Assembly (NCBI GenBank): GCA_018105865.1
Contig: CM030852.1
Span: forward strand, 12,955,845-13,019,844
Length of the DNA: 64,000 nt
Direction of reading: 5' to 3'
Source of the DNA: Metaphire vulgaris
Taxonomy: Eukaryota; Annelida; Clitellata; Crassiclitellata; Megascolecidae
Made by a program: the position numbers and the translations under genes. Every line of letters starts with the position of its first letter. Positions within the stretch are counted from its first letter, which is position 1. Below, piece after piece: positions 10,939-22,661 of the stretch. Below the pieces are notes generated by a model that made no database searches, was not told the DNA's origin, and worked only from the letters and a program-made list of their open reading frames with translations.

Positions 10939-11439
10939 AAGAAGTTGGGCTACATGTGCGCGTCCGGCGCTGATTTCATTCTCTTCAATCGTCGTCGGTC
11001 TATGAAAACATATTACGTAAACGCCAAAAATTGTCCGACAGAAAGGAAGTATTGTAGTCGCGTAACAAGTGAGACAGTGTACATGTAGGATATAAAGACA
11101 TCATCCGCCTTCGATTAGGCTCTAACTGTGCCCTGCAGTTAACTGAGCGTCTGCTTAATTTAATACTAAAAAGATGATTGAAAGCACATTTGGACAATTG
11201 ATGAAATAAAGACAACCAGTGTCATCTAACTTGCCGTTTAATCAAAGACGTTTAAAAATTCGTTACAATAATCATTTGTCTATTGTAGAAACTGGTAAGG
11301 ACACAGCTCATATTTTATTCGGGTGGTCTGACTTCGGAGTCTCAATTTTTCTATGGTGATCGGAGTCTATGATATGCCCACAATAAATCATGAATTTGAA
11401 GTAGCCGACATGCTCTGTCTACCGTATAATAAACTGATG

Positions 11440-11758
11440 ACCTCTTCTTTTCTTTCTATGGCCTCACTGGTCAGTCTTGCCCCCATCGCAGAGGGCTGCA
11501 CACCATAACGGAACCCACGACTACGGTTCGGTCCTGTGGTTCCAAATGGGTTTGGCATTCCAATCTACCACGAGGAATGGGCCTCCAGTGGGCCTAAGGC
11601 AAGACCCTTTTGAGCCACAGCCACAAAAAGGCTTGGTCTCCCACTGATGGGATGGGACTTGGTCATCTGTCTCACTTGCTTGTCGGAAAGCTCTTGAACG
11701 CCGAACGTTTCGTGAAGCAACCCCTTTATACAAGGAGACCTTTGAATCAAGTTCAACA
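11440..11758. repeat. Unclassified interspersed sequence
   Basis: Interrupts the PL1/PL2 intergenic homology. It reads as repeat-like (gtgggcctaaggcaagaccc, ggtctcccactgatgggatg) and directly abuts the LINE 3' end that follows. No reading frame I can assign. Confidence 0.3.
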
Positions 11759-12130
11759 TTGAGTTTTGAGTTTATGAGTTTATTTTCACAGACATACATC
11801 ATGAATATAACATTTACATACTGCATAACATAATTGTATAGTGTATACATACATTTAAATTTAGGTGAATGCCTATAAAGTACAAGATAATAAACTTATA
11901 GCTAACTTATACTAGGCTACAATGAAAAAAAAGAAGAGATTATAACATATTATAACATATATGTTATGAGCTAATACTGTATGTGAAAAAAGGACTACCA
12001 AAGGAATCATTGATCCGGCAAGGTGGTAATCCTGTAAGATGAATGAAAATACTAGTAAAGCAAGTCAAGTGAGGATATTAAATAACATAGTTAACATAGT
12101 TGACATTGCGAGAAATAAACCTGAACGCAT
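11759..12130 (-). mobile_element. LINE 3' UTR fragment
   Basis: Similar over ~300 bp to the LINE at 47298-47885 (shared actaacttatacta, actgtatgtgaaaa, ggtggtaatcct). The TTTGA-like tail is on the low-coordinate side, giving minus orientation. No coding portion remains. Confidence 0.6.
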
Positions 12131-12470
12131 AAAAATATACAATTAAAATAGATTTTCATTACAGCCAGAGAGCATATTCAGCCTTATCAAATGCCCAGTG
12201 ACTTAATTTTATCGTGATATTGTCTTAATTTGAACATTCCGTGAGCTTCGAGTAACATTATAAACATCTGCGTGTTCATGTCGCATTCTTTCAAGTATAA
12301 AGACCTTTCCTACGCTCGTGAATCAGCAGCTTGAAAATCCGGATGTTTAGCTGGAGAATCCTTTAACATCGGATAATGACAAAATGCGATTAGAAACGGT
12401 AAATCCATTAGGCCGATTGTTATTATTATTATTGTCTTGATTTTTCAATATAAGACCAGCGTCGAAATAT

Positions 12471-14020
12471 TTAATGCAAAGATAAAACGTAGATTTGACT
12501 GGCAGCAGTGTACACATTATTGAAACCAACGATTAATTGGTCTTCATCGCTGTCGTAATAATACGGAATTATCCAGAATGACAAGACCGAATCGTCAGGA
12601 CCTACTCCAAAATATCTCCTTCTTAATGCAACTCTCTGATCACTGGAGGCCGGAGGAACAAAACACCAACTTTCATTTGAAACGTTGCTACATTGAAAGT
12701 AATAAAAGAATGCATCAACTCTGTTTGATATAAACTGATCCAGCAAACTGTCGTCAGAGGCGCTGTATTCTGCTGCTAAATGTTTGGTGATGTTCCTCCT
12801 GTTCTCAATCGTTAGTCTGAATAAAGGAAACTCATTTCGCCTCTCTGGTACGTGGTTCATAATAAACACCGAGAGTCGTTTTATTTTCGATGTCGCAATT
12901 TCATATTCAGTTGTTCCATTTGCGTCGGCACTCGATTCAACTTTGAAGTCATTCAATTCACTCAGTTGCAAATCAACTATGATGATACCATTCCCATCAT
13001 TCAAACGAGGATCGTAATACGCGAGAAGAGACGAATATTGACCAAATGTTGTATGCAGATTGTATTGAATATTCTTTACGAATGACATCTTGCGAATGAG
13101 TGTTCCGTTGACATTGCACACGTACAGGTGATTGTCAAATCCACTAATTATTAGCACGTGTCCGTCGTTTGAGAATGACATAAAAGCTGGATTCACTTCC
13201 GAGGGACATGAGAACTTTCTCATCAAATGATCCTCCCATCTTATCTGCCAGATACCTCTTGAGTAACTATGAATGAAGAGGTTTTCTGTTTTCTTGCTCC
13301 ATATCATGTCATATAGATCCTGGATTTCATCATTGTTTATTATGAAGAGAAGGTTAAACGGATGTCTATCTTCATAAACTCGAATATGAGATATACTGAT
13401 ATCTTCATTCTGGTCCCAATAGCTACATAGGATCGTGATGAATTGGTCGAATTTAGCAAATGAAACGGCTTCATATGGACTAACATCATTAATTGTGAGA
13501 AGTCTAAAATTTTCTGAAAGACATCGAATTTGCAAACCAAATAATGCGTTATGTCACCATGTGATATTTAGGTATTTCATCTATTTATAATCGCAATAGT
13601 CTTGCCTCGAATATACAGAAAGCAAAATAGCTAAGCGGAAAATGCAGCTATTCCACTCGAAGATGTACTTTGGAGTGAATATAGGATTTTATGTTTGTCA
13701 AACCAGATTTCAATCTGATTGTAAATTACTTATCAGAGGGGCAGAAAGCTGTTATTAGGCAATTAGATTACCAGGAATGCCATTTGTACTTTAAGGGAAC
13801 ATCGAAAATAAAGTTTACAGTGATAGCTTTGCTCTGGCTTTAATTGCATAATTTTGCGACTGCATCGCAATAGTATCTTGCTTTATCTTGACTTACTTCT
13901 CTCCAGTGATATCACTTCATATTCTGTGTCGGTGACGTTGTCGTAATAGAACGAAGCAAGCGATCGATTTAAATCAACGACCAACAGAAGAATCATCGCT
14001 CGACCAAAAAAAGACGACAT
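12471..14020 (-). CDS. PL2: secreted protein of the same two-exon family (388 aa), intact
   Basis: Inferred exons are 14020-13897 and 13513-12471 (1167 nt, in frame, phase 1 intron of ~383 bp; acceptor gatgtctttcag). The signal peptide is MSSFFGRAMILLLVVDLNRS, followed by an acidic Tyr stalk (FYYDNVTDTEYEVISLER). Exon 2 opens KNFRLLTINDVSPYEAVSFA. Conserved family landmarks follow: SHIRVYEDRHPFNLLFIIN, RGIWQIRWEDHLMRKFSCPS, NDGHVLI, NHLYVCNVNGTLIRKMSF, SELNDFKVESS, KHLAAEYSASDDSLLDQF, QCSN and the tail SQIYVLSLH. Five or so Cys and several N-glycosylation sequons (NGT, NVS, NES) suit an extracellular protein. Function is unknown; the blade-like repeats make a beta-propeller plausible. It shares its promoter block with the other copies. 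Confidence 0.85.
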
Positions 14021-14125
14021 TTCGACTGAAGAGATTTATCTCAACTTTCAACTGTGCTTAGACAAGATTTCACTCAGTCGCTGTTTCACAAACTAACAGG
14101 CAAACAGGCAAACTGATTTTGCCTC

Positions 14126-14135
14126 AATATTTATC
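14126..14135 (-). promoter_or_regulatory. Candidate TATA element of PL2
   Basis: GATAAATATT on the minus strand, about 110 bp upstream of the PL2 ATG, in the same conserved block as in PL1, PL6 and PL8. Confidence 0.5.
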
Positions 14136-14884
14136 TAAGTGCTGTGTTGAGCGCTTCTGGAGCTGATTTCACTCGCTTTCAATAGGTGCAGTGCTATAAC
14201 AGCATAATTGAGCATGTCACATTGTCTTCAAGCGTCGTCGATCTATGAGAACATAGTATAGAACGCCAAAGATTGTCCGATAGAAAGGAAGTGTTGTTGT
14301 CGCATAGCAAGTGAAATATTAGGCCCATAGGCTATAAAAGCGTCATCTGCTTTCGATTACTGCAAGGAACAGAATGTGACTTAGCAATAGATTAATTATT
14401 AGCGTCGAGGACACATTTGGATAATTGCCTAGACAAGGAAACCCGGTGTTATCTAACTGGTCGTCGTACATTAAATTTTAATCAAAGGCGACGTGATAAC
14501 AATTATGTAATTCTTGGATTTATAGTGATCGGAAAGAATATGTGTCTGTTATAGATTTAAATGGCAAAGACACAGCTCCAATTTCGTATTGATTGTCTTC
14601 TGCCTCTCAGGCAGTAAAGCAGCCATTCTCTTCCGTCATTTTTGACGGGTTGACTGCTACTTTTTAATAAAACGCTTAGCTGGACGCTGCGATGTGTAGA
14701 TATCATATAGCTATAACGTTATAACTTCGTGTGACCGCATATCTCACCATTTTTCAATTCTCCCTTCTCAGTCCCTTTCTTACTCTCTACCCTCCATTCC
14801 CTCCTCCCTCTCTCCTCTCTACTTTCAGCTCCTCCTTCCCTTCACCATCCCTTTCCTTCTCCATCCGCCCCATTCTTCCGAAGA

Positions 14885-15200
14885 GGAACACCAAATTCCA
14901 TGCAGTCTGACACAGAGGGGCCGGGGAAAATATTTTAAATGAAACGGTGGTACTGATTTTATTGGCCCACAGTGTATAGAATAGCAACACAGAGATGGCT
15001 GAGAGAGTGACAATGAATGCATTGTAATGATAAATTTATAACACATGTGATCTTTTGGCCGTAGAAACCATAGATACAGTCTATGGTATCTGAAATTGTA
15101 GCCAGGTTTCCAAATGTTTACTGACTTTCAATTTCGTTTCAATTAAATGTGTACGCTGTAGATGTAATGTATGTAATGTAATGCAATGCAGTATATTTCT
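14885..15200. repeat. Left part of a segmental duplication (partner 31890-32400)
   Basis: accaaattccatgcagt, tgaaacggtggtactg, aatgaatgcattgtaatga and cacatgtgatcttttggc are shared with 31.9-32.4 kb. The copy continues at about 19567-19880. The LINEs and the hAT element between are later insertions in this copy. Confidence 0.65.
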
Positions 15201-15263
15201 ATATGCATGTATATTTCTATATTTCTAATGTAATGCAATGCAATGCAGTAGGCCTATATTTCC

Positions 15264-16140
15264 GTCCTCAACACTACAGCAAGGACGATCTTCGGATGTA
15301 AATGGCATGATCACGTAACGCCATATCTCCGGGACAAACTCCATTGGCTCAGGGTGCCGGAACGCATTGTTTTAAGCCAGCGGTTCTCAACCTTTATAGT
15401 GCCGCGACCCTTTTAATTCAATTACCTGTGATGTGGCGACCCCCAACGGTTAAATTAATTATTTTCGTCCACAATGCAAACTGCTAAACATAATAATGCT
15501 ACGACAATAAAAATGTTCGAAATCGTTATTATTTAATTTTCTCCATGTCTGTCCTCAAATGACAATTATAGTAAGACAACTAGCACGTCGTAACTACCAC
15601 CGAGGACATTTTGTACATTAACAAGAAAAGAGACAACCCCATATTTCTGATGGTCTCGGGCGACCCCTGGCAAATCGTCATTCGACCCCCATGGGGGTCG
15701 CGACCCACAGGTTGAGAACCGCTGTTTTAAGCGATGTTGCGTGACCTACCGGGCTCTTCATGATCCCACATGTCCGGAATATATTTCCGCTCTACTACGG
15801 ACCCCGCAGATGACGGATGAGCACCGACAACTTCGCTCCAGTACTCGATTACTGTTGTATGTCCCTCCTCCGCTGAAGACTGCAAAGCTAGGCGAAAGAT
15901 CCATCAGTCGACGGAACCCGCACCTCTGGAATTCTCTCCCTGAATATGTCACCAAGGCCACCTCCTACGAAGTCTTCTCTAAGATCCTTAAGACGCACTT
16001 ATTTAGTTTATCGTATGCGTGTTGATGTAAAGCGCTCTTGATTTTGACTGTTAGCCATGTAAGTAAAATCTCGTTAATTTCTAAAGCGCTTCCAAAAGAT
16101 GCACCATAAGTAGCTCCTTATTCCTATGCGCTCAATCTCA
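15264..16140 (+). mobile_element. CR1/L2-like LINE: RT C-terminal region and 3' UTR
   Basis: The 5' piece (15264-15370) translates to LNTTARTIFG...HVTPYLRDKLHWLRVPERIV. After a 347-bp hAT insertion the frame resumes as VTYRALHDPTCPEYISALLR, then LWNSLPEYVTKATSYEVFSK, ILKTHLFSLSYAC-stop at 16025. These are standard CR1/Jockey-clade ORF2 tail motifs (HWLPV, YKALH, LWNSLP, LKTHLF). The 3' UTR (gtaagtaaaatctcgt, aaagcgcttcc) recurs at 57.69-57.78 kb. Confidence 0.8.
15378..15724. mobile_element. hAT-type MITE (347 bp) inside the LINE
   Basis: Terminal repeats are cagcggttctcaacct and its reverse complement at 15709-15724. The 8-bp TSD ttttaagc (15370-15377 and 15725-15732) is perfect. The interior contains gtgccgcgaccc and its inverted form gggggtcgcgaccc. 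Removing it restores the continuity of the LINE reading region. Confidence 0.85.
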
Positions 16141-16149
16141 AATGAAGTA

Positions 16150-18600
16150 GAATAGAAGGTGGGTCATTCATGCCGGGTCATTTTAATCAATTACGAGTGG
16201 GCAGGACGCTATAGCTATGGAGGAAATGATTTTATAAAGAGAAATGATTTTTAGTTTGGAAAGAAAAAATGAGGAGATGTTGCAGAAGGGGAGAAAATTG
16301 TGACTCAGAGTTTGTTATTTGGCTTTGATGTAGACAACGAAGGGATATTGGAATTGAGTTCCAAAGCTCAGGTGCCGCATATGAAAAAGCACGATTGCAA
16401 ATTTTGAGAGATGATTGATTCAGAGGTCGAAGGAGAGTTACATGAGAAGAGGATCTAGTAGATCCAGGTTGTTGTGGAATTATCAGATTTCTTAGGTAGA
16501 CTGGTTTTGATGTAGTTATAAGTCATCGATATTATTTTATATTCAATGCGTTCTGTTATCTTGAGCCAGTGGAGAGATTTTGAGTAATGGTGTAATGTGG
16601 CAAAATTTAGGCGATTTAGTTACTTAAGGCATTTTGAATCGATTGGAGTTTACATATGGAAGCCTTTGGAAGATTGTGAAACAGTGAGTTACTAGAGTGA
16701 ACTATTGAAGTGGCAATAGTGGAAGCAGTTTTAATATCAAGGTAGGGGCGAAGGCGACGTAGATCACGAAAGCATAACAGGTTTTGATAGTTGAGATATG
16801 AGCTTCAAAATTTAGGGAGAGAGTCAAAGTAAATCCAAGATTTTTGCAGTTGGAACAGGGGTTATTATTGTATCTGGGGCTAAAATCAGTGTGGGATTTT
16901 CAATTTTTTTCAGTTGTTGTTGGCAGTCCAAATAAGAGAAATTCTGTTTTGGAGGGATTGAGGGCAAGGGAGATTAGCTGACATCCACGATGAGATTGAC
17001 AAAAATGCTGATTCTAGTTCAGAGATTGATGCCTTAAAAAGGAAGATGGAGTAAACGAAAGAAATAATTGAGTGTCGTCTGCATAAAGTTGATGATTCAA
17101 TTTGAGAGAGTTGATTAAGGATGACAGTGGGGTAGTGTAGAGACTGAACAAAACCGGTCCAGGACAGATCCTTGTGGTACTCCATAGTATAGATCGAAGG
17201 GTGATGAAGTTTGATTCTGGCATGAAACTTGAAAGGATCAGATTGGAGATAAATTGGAACCAGCGGTGAGCTACAGAAGATATTCCAAACCAGAGGAAAG
17301 GCGTTTCAGTAGGATTTTGTGATCTATAGTATCAAAGGCAGCAGAAAGATCAACAAGACAGAGACCAGTAACTCGTTGAGATCCAATGGCAGTGAGGAGT
17401 TTGTCATAAATGTATGTGAGGACGGTTTCTGTTGAATGATGTTTTTGTATAAGCGGATTGGTGAGTGTTGTATAAGGTGTTTTTTTGACAAATGCTCAGT
17501 TAGTCTGGAAAGAACGATTTTCTCTGTGAGTTTGGAGAGGACAGACAGGTTTGAAATGGGGCGATAGTTGTTGAGAAATTTTTAAGAAGTGGAGTTTCGA
17601 GGGAATTTTTTAAATGAGGATGGGAATGTGCCTGTGGAAAGAGATAAATTGATAATTTTTTTAATAGTTGGTACTAGGACAGAGGCACACTGTTTGAGAA
17701 GAGAGGTTGGTATTGGATCAAGACTGCATTGCTTGTTTGGAAAGGACTGCAGGAGTTTAGATACTTCTTCCTCAGTCACAGGAGTGAAGCAGGAAAAATT
17801 GGAAGGAGCTTCTGGTGGTGATGGGTGATGTGGAGATGTATTTTGATTGGTCATGGTAGATTTTAGATTGGTGCGGATCTTAGAGATTTTTCCAGAAAAA
17901 AATTAGCAAATGATTCAGCAAGTTTTGAAATGGATTGAGGAAGAGGCTTTGCTTTATTAGTGGAATAGACAACTCACAGTGTTCCAAAGTTTACGAGGAT
18001 TTGAGCTGTTGGATGCAATTAAGTTAGAATAATATTTTTTTGGCAGATATGAAGGTTGTGGTAGTGATTTGAATTGCAGAACGGAGGTTTTTAAGGTCAA
18101 TAGCAGAATGTGTTCGGTTGTAAATTCTTTCTAGACGTCTTCTAAATGACTTATAAGAATGGATGAAGGAATTGTACCAAGGGTGATTACCATGAGATGA
18201 TAGTACCGTGTGATTTTGGGAGCATGTTTGTCGAGTAGGGCAGATAGGACAGAATTATATTTGTCAATTAGTGATTGTAGGGTGATTGTGGGTTGAATGG
18301 CGAGGTCAGATGATTCAATGTCTTCACAAAAGGTGGATATGTCAATTTTATTGAGACGGCGGAATGAGTAGGTACCACGAGGTGGAGGGTGGTGGGCAGA
18401 CGTTTAGGATAGTGAAAATGGGAAATGATCCGATGGTGAGCATGGGCTGACTGATGAACAAGGGGATAGTGATGAAGAAGATAGGGTGATTAATAGGTCT
18501 AAGGTGTGGCCAAAAGTGTGAGTTGGAAAGGAAATGTGCTGTGTGAGATTTGCTTGTGTTAGGAGCTATGCCATGCTACTGCGATGCATAAATTGTCCGG
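16150..18600 (-). mobile_element. Degraded CR1/L2-like LINE (endonuclease end to RT)
   Basis: Read on minus from ~18580: endonuclease C-terminal motifs (THTFGHTLDLLIT, then SPSDHFPF near 18430), a linker, then the RT start CSLDPIPTSLLKQC (~17730-17690), then GPVLFSLYTTPLSSLI and LYADDTQLFLSF (~17160-17050) with the catalytic YADD. Frameshifts occur between these blocks, so it is dead. The 5' part of ORF2 is missing. Confidence 0.75.
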
Positions 18601-18627
18601 GATAGAATAGAATAGAATAGAATAGTA
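18601..18627. repeat. (AATAG)n microsatellite
   Basis: About five units of aatag at the 5' junction of the minus-strand LINE. Confidence 0.7.
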
Positions 18628-18650
18628 TGGTTTATATTACGTCTCCTCAG

Positions 18651-19558
18651 CAGTGATGGGCACTAGTTGGAGAAAAAGCAGTTAAACTACACTTTTTTCG
18701 TAAGTAAATATCTGTAGTTAAGCGATTATGAGTTAAAACTATTAGTTACAATTTTTAAAAAAATAGTTCAACTAAACTTTTTTAAAGTAGTTAAACTATT
18801 TCCAACTATTTTGCAACTTTTTGTGATTTTTTATTAGGCCTAGTCAGTTGACTACTTTCAATGTAACAAAAAGAAATCGCCGTAATCTATGAATGCCTGC
18901 AGTGGCGGCTCCAAGAACTCTCGGTGGGGATGTAATGAATTTCTACGAAGATCCTACCAATTGTCACAAGGATTATATCGAAACGGCTTAGAAGAAACAT
19001 GTAGGCCTACATTTGATTTATAAAACATAATGTTAAGAGTTGACAATGTATAAAAGCGATTTTAGTCTGGTTGTACAAAGTCATATAGCAAAACCGAAAT
19101 GTAGTTAGTCAGAAATTATACTATTAGACTAAAGTACAATCAAGAAATAAATACCAACAAATTTCTAGGAAATTCATTTTAATGCCACACCCGCAGTTTT
19201 GGTGGGCCAGTGGAAGGATTCATACCCAGTCATCCCCAATGAGGAACTGTGTCTGGAGTACTTGCATCAAACAATGTGATTAGCTATCAGAAGGTTCGAC
19301 AACAATGTCAGCAAGACTAATGTAATTCATTATCATGTTTCAGTACTGAGAGCAATAAGAAATAAGCAGCATAGGCCCAATAGAAAGTTGACGAAAATGT
19401 AGTTAAACTTTCAGTTGTAACTATTTTGAAAAGTAGTTAGGCTATTGCTGTAAGTCTGTAACTAGTTACAAAAACAGTAGTCAAACTACTGCTTCAACTA
19501 AAATTTTCCAGTTAAACTAATAGTTATAACTTTTTTAGTTAACTTGTGCCCATCACTG
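18651..19558. mobile_element. hAT-type non-autonomous element (908 bp)
   Basis: The ends are cagtgatgggcactagtt and, from the right, cagtgatgggcacaagtt. Flanking 8-mers are ctcctcag and ctcttcag (7/8). The interior is rich in agttaaacta and gtagttaaacta motifs. It contains gcagtggcggctccaag at ~18899, possibly a nested fragment. No transposase frame seen. Confidence 0.75.
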
Positions 19559-19566
19559 CTCTTCAG

Positions 19567-19880
19567 TCTTAAAAGTCAGCCAACAGTGTCCAATCTGTCC
19601 ATAGTGCGGTTAGCGCTGTAGCCATGCAAAGTCAACGCCAGAAGCACTGTTGACAGCGTTAACGCCTCTGGTAGATAATGACTTCAACTTTACAAAGTCT
19701 TAACCACAGGCAGTCTCTATCTAGCGTATAATTAAGATTTATGATAGAAACTCGCCTATTCCTCTCCATCGACTTTATTACTGATATCACAGTTCTTGAA
19801 CGACTGCATGGAATATACTTTAAAATCTCTTATGCATGTCTAAAAATATAATGCGTCCAGTTGAAATAAATCTTTATTGT
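19567..19880. repeat. Right part of the segmental duplication (partner 32400-32680)
   Basis: gccatgcaaagtcaacg, agaagcactgttgacagcg, taacgcctctggt and ctatgat-type tracts are shared in the same order with 32.40-32.68 kb. Confidence 0.65.
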
Positions 19881-20590
19881 CTGGCCGGTGGAAGGAAATT
19901 CTAGTAAAGAACGACAAATCTTAATCCATTTAAATTTCGTCGGCCTCTTTAACTTTTCATTTCATATTTTAGGAGTTTTTCGGCTGAAATGGCCCAATTG
20001 CAATACTTATGCAGCTCATCCATCCATGTCCTATATGAATCGCAGTAAATGTGTTGCAAGGTGTCATGTTTGAATGTCTGGATAGGAATTAAATAGAAGA
20101 CTAGACGATGAAATAAATTTCCCTATTTCTAAGTCACATCACCTGTCACAATAGGGCCTATTATGTAAGCGAGTAATGTTAATGCTGCTAGGTAGCGACG
20201 ACCTAATCTGGGACCGCGTGAAGTTTCCTATACTGTTGTATGAACAGTAGGCCTATGTCCGTGGGAAACATACAAGTTGTTGTTATCATCTGTGAAATCG
20301 AATTTTTAATTTGACATGTGTTTCTGTTTACCGTTGAAACTGCCGTTTATATTGACAAATTGCCTTTGACGTGTTAGATAATTCAGATAAATGGAACTAG
20401 ACGCCGCTCTGTCTATGGAAAATAATTATTGGTTGACGGTGCTGGAGTCCGGACTACGGTTAACTCGTAAACATCCAGATTCCAGGGGCGTAGCCAGGAA
20501 TTTGATTTGGGAGGGTATAAATATTTTGGGTGGGTATAAATTTGAACTATAACCCACATGAACCATATAAACCACATGTAAATCACATAA
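19881..20590. other. Intergenic, no gene recognised
   Basis: No credible coding region. A fragment with ggggcgtagccagg at ~20484 marks one of the hAT-like repeats. Confidence 0.4.
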
Positions 20591-22660
20591 AAAAACTTCA
20601 AGGTAGACTGATTTTGGTGGGTATATCTGCGTCGGATTTATTCATTTCGTTTACGGAATGCAATAGATGCTAGAGTGACAAACGAATCGACGAATCTTTT
20701 CGTGGGAGTGGCTGTTTTCTGCTACACGGTAGGATAATGTGCTAGGTCCATCTTTTAATGGTTGGATGAAACTACCAACTTTTACGCCAATAGCATGATC
20801 AGCATGATTAGTTCACGAATAACCTGAGAATTTAGCAGCTAAACTGCTCTGTTAATTACACTGTTACTATACTATGTTTGTATTTTTGAGGTATCTTCCA
20901 CATTGCAACAATGAGGGACATTCATGAACCTCCGAACCGAATATGAATGAATCTCATTGCTAGACAAAGTTGATTACTGCTAATCAACGACAATGTTGCC
21001 TATTTGCTGATAAATATATCGCAGTTAGGCCCGTCGAGACAAAAACCGGGTCCCTGGGCGGAGCAGTCACGTGATCTTACAATTACAATGATGCCTATTA
21101 TTGTTGTTGAAAAAAAGATCGTTGTCACGCTCATCTGGAGAAGTTTAGAGAAATTCCCGACCCCTGAGTAGAACAGTCACGGTCCCCTAAAATTTTGGTA
21201 GAAATTTTGTGAAATGTTTATCAATGTCCTCACAAAAATCCAGCTATTTCCCAAATTTTCCGAAAATATAAAGAACAAGTGTGAAACAGTGGTGATTACC
21301 TTTTTTCTACCTGCCAGACTTTTCAAGCCGTTAAGGACACGCCAAGATTTCGACGCCAACCCCAGCGTGCCCACTTCGTTCGTAATAAGAAATAGATTAC
21401 ATGCGATGACTTTATTGCGGACCCTCCGGGTAGCCTATATAGATCGCCGGACCATGGGCAACTGCTCTCCGTACCCGTGGGCCTGATCGCAGTCACATAG
21501 CACAACACGGAATATTGTTTTTTATCGTTCGAGTTAATTATCTTATTTTCTATTTATTATTTTTAATTATCTTATGGCTATCACTTTCTATGCTAAATTA
21601 TAAACTTAACTATTTAGTTACTTAATTAATTTGTATTCGTGTTTTAATTTTGATTCTTTTCTAGTATAAGTTAGTTAAGTTTCTTGCGTCATTATGTATA
21701 TTCGGTTACGATGCGGGTCTTGAAATAAATAAACACGTATGTATAAGTTAATAAACATGTATGCATTTAGCCAGCTTATAATAAAATGAAAGTTTTTAAA
21801 GACCGTCTAGAGCTTTAGTAGTTGACAGATGGAATATATTAGAAGAAAAAAGGCATAAGTCACTAACGAAAAAATATTTAAACGTAGTTCTAAACCAAAT
21901 AGTAAATACTTATACTACAGGATATCATCTCAATACATAGCGATTATATATATTGTAAAATAGTCATTTTCTGATATTGCGACTATAGTGAATATTGACA
22001 TGAACTAGGCTTTGTATATTTCAAATGTGATTATATTTGTAGACCCGGATGAAAAAAAGACAACGCATATGCGTACAATAAACAAAACCAACAGCTGCGT
22101 AAATAGACAAATGGAGGAGACGAAGTGTTTCCAACATAACTGTGCATACTGTGCCATTTGAGCCTAAGCTAACTGTAGTTGTTATTCACTATTGTTATTG
22201 TTATAGTCCTCACTTGAGCACACATTCAGCCGTAATTAAAAACCCAATGTCTGACAGCTTTTGAGTAATAAGACAAGCATCCTCATATCTATTTGAGCAG
22301 TACGTGTCTAGGGATACACATGTAAGTTACTCACTTGGCATCAAAACTTAACCTGGTAAAATATTTAACATGTGTTGCAGTCATACGGTGCCTTCAAGGT
22401 ATGAGATAATTTACCGCTTAGTAATTGGAACGGAGTTCTCCGATGACACATTGGCACTTCGACTATACTACACTACACCCTGTCTGTGAGAATTTAGTCG
22501 ACCAGGCCAATCGCTTATCTACAGCAAACTCGCTAGCATCCAGGTTACTAAATCTGGTGATCGATATAAGTATGAATGCATGCTTTTGCAGATGTCAAAA
22601 GCCAACGAGCATTCTCTTAGCGAGGACAGACTGTATTGCCAGCATTATAAGTTGGAGCAT
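20590..22660. other. CTL-C upstream region, interrupted homology to the CTL-B upstream region
   Basis: 20590-21020 matches 2760-3180 and 22070-22660 matches 3200-4080. The intervening ~1 kb (21020-22060) is absent upstream of CTL-B, so it is an insertion here or a deletion there. Its content is not recognised. A TATAAGTA at 22565-22572 is the candidate CTL-C TATA box. Confidence 0.55.
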
Positions 22661-22661
22661 A

